NCBI GenBank assembly: GCA_016787415.1
Contig: JAEUUT010000060.1
Location: 16,351 to 80,350, forward strand
Direction: 5' to 3'
Length of the DNA stretch: 64,000 bases
From: Saprospiraceae bacterium
GTDB lineage: Bacteria > Bacteroidota > Bacteroidia > Chitinophagales > Saprospiraceae
Positions 8,333 through 16,205 of the stretch are shown here, piece after piece. The notes beneath the pieces are model-generated. The model was not told the origin of the DNA. It did no database searches and saw only the letters and a list, made by a program, of their open reading frames with translations. A program made the translations under genes and the position numbers. The stretch's first letter is position 1, and every line of letters begins with the position of its first letter.

Positions 8333-8701
8333 ATCAAATCGACTCTCGACATCGGCCGCCGCGGCGAATCCATTGCAGCAGAATACCTGCAACAAAAAGG
8401 GTATCGCATTGCTGCACTCAATTTTCGGGCAGGCCGTGGCGAAATAGACATCATTGCCTGGGAACACGATCGGCTGCTGGTGTTTGTAGAGGTAAAAACA
8501 CGTTCCAGCGAAGGGTTCGGGGGGCCTGAAGGCGCCGTCGATGCTAAAAAGCAAGACCTGCTGGCCCGTACTGCCGGAATTTATATGGATCAAATTGAGT
8601 ACGACTGGGAAATTCGTTTCGATATTGTCGCCGTTTTAATGAAACATGACCAGGTGCTGGAAATCCGGCATGTGGAAGATGCTTTTTTTCCAACTGAATG
8701 A
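8333..8701 (+). CDS. yraN: UPF0102 family protein YraN, no canonical start codon
   Basis: Small cytoplasmic protein (about 122 residues) of the UPF0102 family, a restriction-endonuclease-like fold whose cellular role is not settled. Conserved features: GRRGESIAAEYLQQKGYRI, NFRAGRGEIDIIA (the GEID motif) and LLVFVEVKTRSS. The conserved N-terminus begins right after the repeat. In this frame there is no ATG, GTG or TTG between the upstream TAA (8279-8281) and the GTG at 8480, which is deep inside the domain. The codon at the expected start is ATC (8333), one base from ATG. Options are an ATC start, coupling or readthrough from the upstream gene (same frame), a sequencing error, or a 5' end lost to the repeat. 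Confidence 0.8.
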   Translation: MKSTLDIGRRGESIAAEYLQQKGYRIAALNFRAGRGEIDIIAWEHDRLLVFVEVKTRSSEGFGGPEGAVDAKKQDLLARTAGIYMDQIEYDWEIRFDIVAVLMKHDQVLEIRHVEDAFFPTE

Positions 8702-9121
8702 TGAATTAGGGGTGTGCGAAAAGTTTGTTCGGCTACGCCCCTTTTAGAGGGATGGGAACACGGATGAAGCGGATAAAGCGGATTAAAACTGATTTTTAGT
8801 GGCCTTGCGGCCACCTTTTTTTGATTTTTACGGATTTGACCACCTCCAGCGGGTAGATTCGCATGGCATACACATGAAATGGTACAAGGGATTGATCGAT
8901 GTTGATTTTTGCTTGCTTTATAAAAGATTGATTCGATATACGTCCCGCCGAAGGCGGGCAAATCCGTAAAAATAAAAAAACAAGTGGTCGCAAGGCCACT
9001 AAAAATCAGTTTAAATCCGTTTCATCCGCTTCATCCGAGTTCCCATCCCTCTACGAAGGGCGTAGCCCCACAAATCCTTCATACACAACTGATTCATCAC
9101 TCATCATTCATCATTCAAAAG
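8702..9121. repeat. Large inverted repeat filling the yraN-dapB gap
   Basis: The 420-bp gap is almost wholly repeat. The left arm (about 8709-8842) contains GGCTACGCCCC, AGAGGGATGGGAAC, the 9-bp phrases CGGATGAAG/CGGATAAAG, GATTTTTAGTGGCCTTGCGG and TTTTTACGGATTTG. The right arm (about 8956-9075) carries the same blocks in reverse order and complement, with scattered mismatches. The ~110-bp centre has a small hairpin at 8944-8958 (CCCGCCGAAGGCGGG). The left edge touches the yraN stop; the right edge is a run of ATTCATC phrases that reaches the dapB start codon. I see no credible ORF in it. Confidence 0.88.
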
Positions 9122-9850
9122 TTGAAAATCGGTCTTTTAGGATACGGTAAAATGGGCAAAGCGATTGAGCAAATTGCCACCACTCAGGGAATCGACATTG
9201 CCTGGCGCATCACCCGCGACAGCAAGTCGACGTTGAATGACGAACTGCTTCGAACAGCAGATGTCGTGATCGAATTCAGTCGCCCGGAGGCAGCCTATGA
9301 CAATGTGATGCTTTGCTTGCAGGCAGGCGTTCCTGTGGTGTGCGGTACCACCGGCTGGAACGACCGGCTGGCTGAAGCGCAGCAGTATTGCAAGGAACAA
9401 AATGGTGCATTGCTGTGGGCTTCGAATTTCAGCGTAGGCGTCAACCTCTTCTTTGCGCTCAATCGTTACCTGTCGCGCCTCATGGCAACGCGCCCCGAAT
9501 ATGCAGCATCTGTGGAAGAAACGCACCACATTCATAAACTTGATGCACCCAGTGGAACTGCCCTGACGCTCGTAAACGAACTGATGGCTGCGCATGGTCA
9601 TTTTTCCGCCTGGGCGCTGTCGCCCACACCTGCGGGACCGGGAGAAATTCCCGTTACGGCCATTCGGGAAGGTGAAGTGCCGGGTACGCACCTGATACGC
9701 TGGAGCAGTGCGGTAGACGAGATTACCATTGAGCACAAGGCGCATTCCCGAACCGGATTTGCAGCAGGCGCCGTACTGGCCGCACAATGGATTCATGGGA
9801 AAAAAGGTGTTTTCGCTATGGCAGACGTGCTGGGATTAAGTGAAATCTGA
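9122..9850 (+). CDS. dapB: 4-hydroxy-tetrahydrodipicolinate reductase
   Basis: NAD(P)H-dependent reductase of the lysine/diaminopimelate pathway (242 residues, normal size). The N-terminal Rossmann motif is KIGLLGYGKMGKAIE, followed by VVCGTTGWN and the substrate-site signature EETHHIHKLDAPSGTAL (about residues 132-148) with the catalytic His pair and Lys. The start is the TTG at 9122, giving MKIGLLGYGKMG; upstream in-frame codons back to 8984 only translate the intergenic repeat and have no family similarity. The repeat runs to within a few bases of the start, so no ordinary spaced ribosome-binding site is visible. A short gap with a promoter box separates it from ftsE. Confidence 0.95.
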   Translation: MKIGLLGYGKMGKAIEQIATTQGIDIAWRITRDSKSTLNDELLRTADVVIEFSRPEAAYDNVMLCLQAGVPVVCGTTGWNDRLAEAQQYCKEQNGALLWASNFSVGVNLFFALNRYLSRLMATRPEYAASVEETHHIHKLDAPSGTALTLVNELMAAHGHFSAWALSPTPAGPGEIPVTAIREGEVPGTHLIRWSSAVDEITIEHKAHSRTGFAAGAVLAAQWIHGKKGVFAMADVLGLSEI

Positions 9851-9865
9851 ATTCAAACAGTTTCT

Positions 9866-9873
9866 TACTTTTG
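9866..9873 (+). promoter_or_regulatory. -7 box upstream of ftsE
   Basis: TACTTTTG, an exact TAnnTTTG match, 49 nt before the ATG of ftsE. No clear -33 TTG is seen. Confidence 0.5.
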
Positions 9874-9922
9874 TCGCTGAAAGACATGCGCCGCAGGCGT
9901 ATTCACTCCCCCAACACACGGC

Positions 9923-10612
9923 ATGAAGTCCATCGTAAAAATCAGTAACGCCAATATTTGTCAGCAAGACGATAGCGTCATTCTTCAAAATATCAGCCTG
10001 CACATTGGTGAAGGAGAATTTACCTATCTGATTGGGAAAACAGGAAGCGGCAAATCGAGTCTGCTCAAAACCCTGTACGCTGCATTGCCGCTTACCTCCG
10101 GCCATGGCGAGGTGGCAGATTTTGACTTGAAAGAGATCACTCGAAAAAATGTGCATTTGCTACGCCGCAAACTCGGCATTGTTTTTCAGGATTTCAACCT
10201 GCTTACCGACCGGAATGTGGCAGAAAATCTGTTGTTCGTGCTGCGCGCTACCGGGTGGACTGACGAAGCGGAGATGAACAAACGCATGCTGGAAGTACTC
10301 ACGGAAGTAGGGTTGCTACACAAACAACAAGCAATGCCTTACGAGCTGTCGGGAGGCGAGCAACAACGGGTGGTCATTGCCCGTGCACTGCTGAACAAAC
10401 CCATTCTCCTTCTGGCAGATGAGCCCACAGGCAACCTCGATCCGGAAACCAGCGATGACGTGCTGACGCTGCTGCGCAACCTCGCCAAACAACACAACAC
10501 GGCCGTGCTGTGCGCCACGCACGACTACCGGATACTACAGAATTTTCCGGCACGCATCATCCGCGTACAACAAGGTAAACTGATCGACGACGAAGGCATT
10601 ACGATCAAGTAG
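9923..10612 (+). CDS. ftsE: Cell-division ABC transporter ATP-binding protein FtsE
   Basis: Cytoplasmic ATPase (229 residues) that pairs with the membrane protein FtsX to control peptidoglycan hydrolases at the division site. Walker A is [10 protein letters not shown] (about residues 38-47), the Q-loop is IVFQDFNLL, the signature is [16 protein letters not shown], Walker B is [13 protein letters not shown] and the H-loop is CATHDYRIL. The [20 protein letters not shown] opening is typical of Bacteroidota FtsE. ftsX is not adjacent here, which is usual for this phylum. It is convergent with the next gene and overlaps it by 8 nt. Confidence 0.9.
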   Translation: MKSIVKISNANICQQDDSVILQNISLHIGEGEFTYLIGKTGSGKSSLLKTLYAALPLTSGHGEVADFDLKEITRKNVHLLRRKLGIVFQDFNLLTDRNVAENLLFVLRATGWTDEAEMNKRMLEVLTEVGLLHKQQAMPYELSGGEQQRVVIARALLNKPILLLADEPTGNLDPETSDDVLTLLRNLAKQHNTAVLCATHDYRILQNFPARIIRVQQGKLIDDEGITIK

Positions 10613-11021
10613 TTTCTTCAGCATTGGCCACATCAAGGCGCGCCATTTTGGCAGCCATCCGTTGTTCCAGCCGGGTAATAGTTGCTTTCCGATGTGTGGT
10701 GTAGGGTCGGAAGCCGGACAGAAAAATATCGGATTTGAATTGCAGGTTGTTTTCCAAAAAATCGGACATCGCATTCAGGTAGTGTAGTACAATGGCCTCT
10801 TTTTCCCGCACTGCTTCTGTTCGCATTTTTCTTTTCAGGTTCGAGTCGGCCAGTACCCTGCGCAGCGCATTGGTAGCACTATTCAGTCGATCCAATATAC
10901 AGGATGCCCGATCGGCATGTGGCTGCGCCTGCGTGTTGCGCAGTACGCGTTCGCTAAATACAGCAAGGTTGTCCCCGTGTAAAAACAGGAACTGGCGGTC
11001 TACTTTTAACTTGGTATTCAT
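10605..11021 (-). CDS. Hypothetical helical protein
   Basis: 138-residue soluble protein without signal peptide or membrane segment. It is rich in charged and leucine residues and predicted mostly helical (for example RASCILDRLNSATNALRR and MRTEAVREKEAIVLHYLNAM). I do not recognise a family. It is kept as a gene because the opposite strand has no competing ORF, the convergent end overlaps ftsE by only 8 nt, and codon use looks coding. The start at 11021 is the first ATG after a weak TACCTTGC box. Confidence 0.55.
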   Translation of the reverse strand: MNTKLKVDRQFLFLHGDNLAVFSERVLRNTQAQPHADRASCILDRLNSATNALRRVLADSNLKRKMRTEAVREKEAIVLHYLNAMSDFLENNLQFKSDIFLSGFRPYTTHRKATITRLEQRMAAKMARLDVANAEETT

Positions 11022-11254
11022 GGTCAGGACTAATTTGGCAGTGGCAAGGTAAATAAAGCGATTTTAAATAATAAATGAAATTCAGAAAAATATTTTTCAC
11101 TAACACTTATTTTCATTTTATTATTGGCAAAAACCAGTTTTTTACAAGTATTATTGTATATTTTCCAAAAAGAAACAGCCCTTCAAAGGGGAAGGCGGGA
11201 AAAAGTTTCCCCGGAAAAAAAGGGGACAGACCGCATATAAAAATGAAATCGCCT

Positions 11255-11262
11255 TACTTTTG
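11255..11262 (+). promoter_or_regulatory. -7 box upstream of sucC
   Basis: TACTTTTG, an exact TAnnTTTG match, 41 nt before the sucC ATG. The AT-rich region upstream (11060-11240) holds no convincing gene. Confidence 0.6.
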
Positions 11263-11303
11263 AGCGCTCCATTCATTTTGCTAACCATTTACATACATAT
11301 TCG

Positions 11304-12497
11304 ATGAACCTACACGAGTACCAGGGCAAGGAATTGCTCAAGTCCTATGGTGTAAAAATCCAGGAAGGCATCGTTGCCTACAATGCACAGGATGCCGTTG
11401 AAGCCGCCAAAAAATTAAAAGAACTCTATGATTCCGGCTGGTGCGTCGTCAAAGCGCAGGTACACGCCGGCGGTCGCGGTAAAGGCGGCGGTGTAAAACT
11501 GGCCAAAAGCCCTGAACAGGCGGGCGAGATTGCACAGGCTATGATCGGAATGCGCCTGATTACCCCTCAAACCTCCGCAGAAGGCAAACTCGTGCGCAAG
11601 GTACTGGTGGCTCAAGACGTGTTTTATCCGGGCGCTTCCGACCCGAAAGAATTTTATATCAGTATCCTGACCGACCGCGGTTCGGGTAGCAATGTCATCA
11701 TTTACTCGCCCGACGGCGGTATGGACATTGAAAAAGTGGCCGAAGAAACGCCCGAACGCGTATTTACCGAACACATCGACCCGTTGATCGGCCTGCGCGG
11801 ATTCCAGGCGCAGAAAGTGGCGTTCAACCTGGGTTTGAGCGGACAGGCTTTCAAGGAAATGGTCGATTTCGTGCAAAAACTGTACGCCGCATTTGTCGGC
11901 GCCGATGCCAGCCTGTTCGAAATCAATCCTTGCCTCAAAACTTCCGACGACCGTATCATCGCTGTCGATGCGAAGGTGACCCTCGACGACAACGCGCTGT
12001 ACCGCCACAAAGACCTGGAAACCCTGCGCGATACCGATGAGGAAGATCCGGCGGATGTGGAAGCACAGCAATACGACCTGAACTATGTAAAACTCGACGG
12101 CAACGTGGGTTGTATGGTGAACGGCGCCGGACTTGCCATGGCTACCATGGACCTGATTAAACTGTCGGGTGGCGAACCTGCCAACTTCCTCGACGTAGGC
12201 GGCACAGCCGATGCGCAACGCGTAGAAAATGCCATGCGTTTTATTCTGAAAGATGCCAACGTAAAGGCCATCCTGATCAATATTTTTGGTGGTATCGTTC
12301 GCTGCGACCGCGTGGCACAAGGCGTCGTAGATGCCTATAAAGCCATCGGCACAATCCCGGTGCCTGTGATCGTGCGCCTGCAAGGCACGAATGCCGATAT
12401 CGCTAAAAAGATTATCGACGAATCTGGCCTGGAAGTAATGGGCGCCGTTGAGTTTCAGGAGGCAGCCGATCTGGTGGCGAAGGTGCTGAGCAAGTAA
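11304..12497 (+). CDS. sucC: Succinyl-CoA synthetase (ADP-forming) subunit beta
   Basis: Beta subunit (397 residues, full length) of the TCA-cycle enzyme that converts succinyl-CoA and ADP/GDP to succinate and ATP/GTP. The N-terminus MNLHEYQGKELLKSYGV is diagnostic. The ATP-grasp fold shows KAQVHAGGRGKGGGVKLAKS, and metal/nucleotide residues lie in LFEINPC and AVDAKVTLDDNA. The C-terminal CoA-ligase domain has FLDVGGTADAQRV and ILINIFGGIVRCDRVA. The alpha subunit gene sucD is not adjacent, so the two subunits are encoded apart. A perfect large palindrome begins 14 nt after the TAA. Confidence 0.97.
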   Translation: MNLHEYQGKELLKSYGVKIQEGIVAYNAQDAVEAAKKLKELYDSGWCVVKAQVHAGGRGKGGGVKLAKSPEQAGEIAQAMIGMRLITPQTSAEGKLVRKVLVAQDVFYPGASDPKEFYISILTDRGSGSNVIIYSPDGGMDIEKVAEETPERVFTEHIDPLIGLRGFQAQKVAFNLGLSGQAFKEMVDFVQKLYAAFVGADASLFEINPCLKTSDDRIIAVDAKVTLDDNALYRHKDLETLRDTDEEDPADVEAQQYDLNYVKLDGNVGCMVNGAGLAMATMDLIKLSGGEPANFLDVGGTADAQRVENAMRFILKDANVKAILINIFGGIVRCDRVAQGVVDAYKAIGTIPVPVIVRLQGTNADIAKKIIDESGLEVMGAVEFQEAADLVAKVLSK

Positions 12498-12510
12498 TTA
12501 TCAGTTATCG

Positions 12511-12694
12511 GTTATTAGTTATCAGGGGTGGTAAAAAGTCGACAGTCCTCAGTCCTAAGTCCTCAGTCCGTAGCGTACACCTGCATACGTCGGGTATATC
12601 AATTAAGATTGCAATGAGTGATAGGTGTACGCTACGGACTGAGGACTTAGGACTGAGGACTGTCGACTTTTTACCACCCCTGATAACTAATAAC
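12511..12694. repeat. Perfect 72-bp-arm palindrome with heptad phrases
   Basis: The arms 12511-12582 and 12623-12694 are exact reverse complements over 72 bp around a 40-nt loop. From the outside in, the arm has GTTATTAGTTATCAGGGGTG, TAAAAAGTCGAC, then AGTCCTC/AGTCCTA heptads, and ends with the core GTAGCGTACACCT next to the loop. Looser TTATCAG/ATAACTG phrases continue outside the arms up to the sucC stop on the left and the membrane-protein stop on the right. It lies between two convergent genes, so it could end transcription from both sides. Confidence 0.95.
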
Positions 12695-12714
12695 AGATAA
12701 CAGATAACTAAAAA

Positions 12715-13014
12715 CTAAAAGAGTTTCACGCCATACACAAATACCCATACAAACGCCAGTATGGAAGTGGCGATTACAATGCCGCGCATGGCAAGTTCCC
12801 AACGGCGACGGCGATACAGGTTGATCAGAATCATATTGACCGCAATGGAAATGATAGCCAGGGTGCGCTCCCGAAAATTGGGAGAGAATCCTTTGTTGCT
12901 TACAGCGCCCAGTTTTTCCAGAATACTGAATATTTGATACAGTAAAATGAATGCCAGCGCGGGGAAAAGGATTCCCGTGAGCAGGCCGACCCAGATTTTA
13001 TTTTGTTTTTGCAT
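12715..13014 (-). CDS. Small hypothetical membrane protein downstream of surE
   Basis: 99-residue protein with three predicted membrane segments: VGLLTGILFPALAFILLYQI, RTLAIISIAVNMILINLY and GIVIATSILAFVWVFVYGV. A positive cluster YRRRR follows the second segment. I recognise no domain. It starts 63 nt after surE on the same strand, so the two are probably cotranscribed. The end abuts the palindrome repeats. Confidence 0.8.
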   Translation of the reverse strand: MQKQNKIWVGLLTGILFPALAFILLYQIFSILEKLGAVSNKGFSPNFRERTLAIISIAVNMILINLYRRRRWELAMRGIVIATSILAFVWVFVYGVKLF

Positions 13015-13077
13015 GTAGGTATGTTTGTGTGCCGGGCAAAACTGAAAAAACAGCCACGATATTGCAGGTTGCAGCCA

Positions 13078-13848
13078 TCAAATCTGCTCCAGCGGCTTCA
13101 AACTATCCATGGCTTTGTAGTTTGTCAGGTCGTGCATGGAAGGCACAATGGAAATATAGCCGTTTTTCAAGGCCTCGATATCGGTATCCCCGGCGTGGTC
13201 GTTGTTGACGAATTGTCCACTCAGCCAATAATACGGATGCCCGGAAGGGTCGCGGCCTTCCACGAAGGTTTCTACCCAGCGCCCGTCGGCCTGTCGGCAA
13301 ATGCGCAGTCCTTTCAATTGATCAGCGGGTAGTTTTGGAATGTTTACATTCAATAAGTTGCCTGATTCAAATGTTTTTTCAAGCGCATATTGCATGATTT
13401 TCCGAATCCAGGGTGTGGCTGGTGTAAAATCTGCATCAAAACTGAAATCGTCGAGCGAAAAACCGATGCTTTTGACATTTTCCAGCGCTGCTTCCATAGC
13501 GGCCGACAGCGTACCGGAGTAAATAATGTTGATACTGGCATTGCTACCGTGGTTGATACCAGACACGCAGAGGTCGATGGTACGGTTTTTTAGTACCACA
13601 TGTTTGGCGAGTTTGACGCAATCGACCGGGGTGCCCGAGCACTCCCAGGCTTCGATACCTTCAAACACTTTTACTTTTTTCAGGCGAAGCGGATCATGGA
13701 TGGTAATACCGTGGCCTTTGCCGCTTTGAGGAGAATCGGGCGCGACGACAACTACTTCGCCGAGTTCGGAAGCAATTTCCACCAGCCTGCGGATACCTGG
13801 CGCAAGAATGCCGTCGTCGTTGGTGACAAGAATCAATGGTTTGTTCAT
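13078..13848 (-). CDS. surE: 5'-nucleotidase SurE
   Basis: Metal-dependent nucleoside-monophosphate phosphatase (256 residues), cytoplasmic, linked to stress survival. The family signature is ILVTNDDGILAPGI with the metal-binding Asp pair (Asp11, Asp12), then VVAPDSPQSGKGHGIT and CVSGINHGSNAS, which supply the remaining metal ligands. The start is ATG 13848 and not the in-frame ATG at 13875, because a perfect TATTTTTG box lies between them and ends 4 nt before 13848. The transcript is therefore probably leaderless. A small membrane-protein gene follows on the same strand. Confidence 0.95.
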   Translation of the reverse strand: MNKPLILVTNDDGILAPGIRRLVEIASELGEVVVVAPDSPQSGKGHGITIHDPLRLKKVKVFEGIEAWECSGTPVDCVKLAKHVVLKNRTIDLCVSGINHGSNASINIIYSGTLSAAMEAALENVKSIGFSLDDFSFDADFTPATPWIRKIMQYALEKTFESGNLLNVNIPKLPADQLKGLRICRQADGRWVETFVEGRDPSGHPYYWLSGQFVNNDHAGDTDIEALKNGYISIVPSMHDLTNYKAMDSLKPLEQI

Positions 13849-13852
13849 GGGA

Positions 13853-13860
13853 CAAAAATA
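13853..13860 (-). promoter_or_regulatory. -7 box abutting surE (leaderless promoter)
   Basis: The minus strand reads TATTTTTG, then 4 nt, then the ATG. As the -7 box sits about seven bases before the transcription start, the mRNA would begin at or next to the start codon. No ribosome-binding site is needed or seen. Confidence 0.6.
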
Positions 13861-14112
13861 GGAGTATGCTTGCAAATTGCCGCAGTCATAAACCCTTCAA
13901 CAAAAAAACAATTTCTTTATTCTGGTCGTTAAAACCCCTGAAAATCGGGCAGTTCGGCGCTTCTTTGCATAAAAATTGAATACAGATTTGATTTTCAGCA
14001 GATTAATTCAGCATTTTCGCCTAACCTTGCAGAAATATTTAATGTCCAAAGACAAGAAAACTACCCGATTATTGATTAGAAGAAACCCTTTTCTTCACCA
14101 AACAGTCTGTTT

Positions 14113-15951
14113 ATGAAAAGCCTTTTTCAGTTCATCCTCCTCTTGTTGTGCACCTTCCGCCTTTCTGCTCAAAATGCCTCGAATACACCTGTATTCCTGT
14201 TGTTTACGCAAGATTGCATGGATCAACTGGAATATCGGTACACGTATAGTGGCGCCGGTGTTCTGACCTATTCCGTGCATCCAAACAGCAATGAACAGTT
14301 TTTGCTGAAAGCCGGCAATGAAGGGATTACCTCCCCCACCCTGCCGAAAGGCGCCGTTACCTGCCGTGGATTTACCATGAATTCGGCATTTACCGATGCA
14401 ATTAACCAGCAAAAAAGACAAGTCTACGTCGTACATCAAACCCCATCGGGGTACCTGCAAATGCCCGTCATCGAGGCCATTCAGGTAACGCGCAACGGGG
14501 TTTTTTACCTGTTTAAAGCGCCCAATTATTCTTTTGCACTCGACAGCACCAAACTGGTAGGTTCCGTCAACCTCGGCACTGCCAATTCCGGTTCCTATGT
14601 GTATTTGTCGGGCGTAAAAGCGCGCGAATGCCGGCGCGAGTATTCGTTCCGCCGCGAACCCGTACAAACGGGCATGGAACGCGCCGACTTCGATTTCATT
14701 CCCGGCATCGGTATCACCAGCGACCGCTCTGGCGTCACGGCTTCCGAAGCGGAGGGCAACACACGCCGCCTTGTAAAAATGAATGGAATGGCTTTTGATG
14801 ATTACCTGGTGGCTACCTGCAAGGGTACCAGCGTTCCACCTTCTACATTGCCACAGTACGCACCTGAGTTCGGATACGGTACAGCGAATCAAAACCCGAA
14901 TACCGTAACTGAGCCCAACAAAGAAGACTACTCGGCCACCACAGCCACTACACCTGCCGGGCCGCCTCCGGGTCTGATTAGTTGCCCGGAAATGCCAGGA
15001 TACGGATACCACATTGTACAACCCAAGGAAACGCTGGCTGCCATCGCGCGTACCTACAATGTGGACATCAAAAAAATCCAGAAATGGAATAACATCGAGA
15101 ATGCCAACCACATCGAGATTTGTCAGAAAGTGTGGGTTACCCAACCGCCCAAAACGGTGGCAAAAGGCGTTACCGTGACGAAACCCAAGGCACCAACAGG
15201 CACTACGGTGAACAGCCAGAAAATGTACTGGAACCAGGCAGGCGCGCCCGCAGCATACGCTACACCTACCACGGGTGCTACGGTGACGTATTTGCCGGCT
15301 CAATACAACACGACGGGCAACCCATATTACTTTACCCAGCCGCAGCCGCAAACAACTACTGTTGCACCCACTACTACGCGCCCCAGCGTCCATGTCGTTC
15401 AAAAAGGTGAATCGGTTTACAGCATTTCCAAGCACTACGCCTGCGCCGAAGAATGCATCCGCCGGGCCAATGGTATGCCCCTGGAAGGGAACGTGGCACT
15501 TCAGATCAATCAGCAGATTATCATACCAGAATGCACTTGCCAGGTTCCGGCCAATACTACCGGGTACCAGTCCAACCCTTCCATGTTGAACAAACTGGCG
15601 GGCGGCAATGTACTGAACCCGACCGGCACCTCGAATCCTGTAGCGCCTACCACTTACTCAACGCCTGGCAACCCGGATCCGATCTATATCAACAATCCAA
15701 CCGAGCCATTCTCGGAAACGTCGGTGCTGAATAACAACAATAACCTGCAACCCAAAGGCGCCACCTCTACGCAGCCTCAAACGGGTACAGCCGCCTACTT
15801 CCAGGAATATGTGGTCAAACAAGGTGATACACTGGGTTCTATTGCAGCCAAATTCAAAGTGAGTTCGGCTGAACTGGTACAGGTAAATTCTCTGGAAGCC
15901 AATGAAACCCTCATGCCAGGCAAACGCCTGCTCATACCGAGAACGAACTAG
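14113..15951 (+). CDS. Secreted protein with three LysM domains
   Basis: 612-residue exported protein, signal peptide MKSLFQFILLLLCTFRLSAQ. Residues ~25-275 form an unassigned domain; the middle is rich in Thr, Pro and Gln. Three LysM modules, which bind N-acetylglucosamine polymers such as peptidoglycan, lie at ~299-344 (YHIVQPKETLAAIARTYNV), ~426-475 (VHVVQKGESVYSISKHYACA, with extra cysteines) and ~565-612 (YVVKQGDTLGSIAAKFKV, at the very C-terminus). No catalytic domain is recognised. A role as a wall-bound scaffold or adaptor is inference. The gene stands alone, followed by an intrinsic terminator. Confidence 0.88.
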   Translation: MKSLFQFILLLLCTFRLSAQNASNTPVFLLFTQDCMDQLEYRYTYSGAGVLTYSVHPNSNEQFLLKAGNEGITSPTLPKGAVTCRGFTMNSAFTDAINQQKRQVYVVHQTPSGYLQMPVIEAIQVTRNGVFYLFKAPNYSFALDSTKLVGSVNLGTANSGSYVYLSGVKARECRREYSFRREPVQTGMERADFDFIPGIGITSDRSGVTASEAEGNTRRLVKMNGMAFDDYLVATCKGTSVPPSTLPQYAPEFGYGTANQNPNTVTEPNKEDYSATTATTPAGPPPGLISCPEMPGYGYHIVQPKETLAAIARTYNVDIKKIQKWNNIENANHIEICQKVWVTQPPKTVAKGVTVTKPKAPTGTTVNSQKMYWNQAGAPAAYATPTTGATVTYLPAQYNTTGNPYYFTQPQPQTTTVAPTTTRPSVHVVQKGESVYSISKHYACAEECIRRANGMPLEGNVALQINQQIIIPECTCQVPANTTGYQSNPSMLNKLAGGNVLNPTGTSNPVAPTTYSTPGNPDPIYINNPTEPFSETSVLNNNNNLQPKGATSTQPQTGTAAYFQEYVVKQGDTLGSIAAKFKVSSAELVQVNSLEANETLMPGKRLLIPRTN

Positions 15952-15978
15952 GGGTTGTAGTTTTTGAATTAGAGGGGA

Positions 15979-16019
15979 AATCCCGAATTGTGGTAAATAC
16001 CAAGATTCGGGATTTTTTT
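15979..16019 (+). terminator. Intrinsic terminator after the LysM gene
   Basis: The stem AATCCCGAA/TTCGGGATT with an inner GGTA/TACC pairing is followed by seven T. The sequence is nearly the same as the terminators at 18085-18126 and 36549-36588. A TTTTCCGTAGAGTAATTTCC tag follows here and in those copies. Confidence 0.85.
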
Positions 16020-16205
16020 GTTGTTTATTTTCCGTAGAGTAATTTCCCTTCTACCCAAATTTAGTTAATTCACAGCAATACCGGCCGTCTGCACAATTGC
16101 ACGGGCGCATTCACGTTAAGCAAACAAACCCGACAAGAGACCTCTATATTCTTTCCTGTAATCCACGCTTTAATCCGCTTACTTCATTCTTAACAACCGA
16201 TTTTC

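Noticed and set aside
8282..9121. IS element or transposon at the large inverted repeat
   Set aside because: No transposase ORF lies between the arms and no target-site duplication is evident; a non-autonomous element cannot be excluded.
11075..11263. 62-codon ORF upstream of sucC
   Set aside because: AT-rich, Phe/Lys/Ile-biased, overlaps the sucC promoter, no family similarity.
11022..11303. tRNA or small RNA gene
   Set aside because: No cloverleaf or conserved RNA pattern was seen here or in the other gaps that I inspected by eye.
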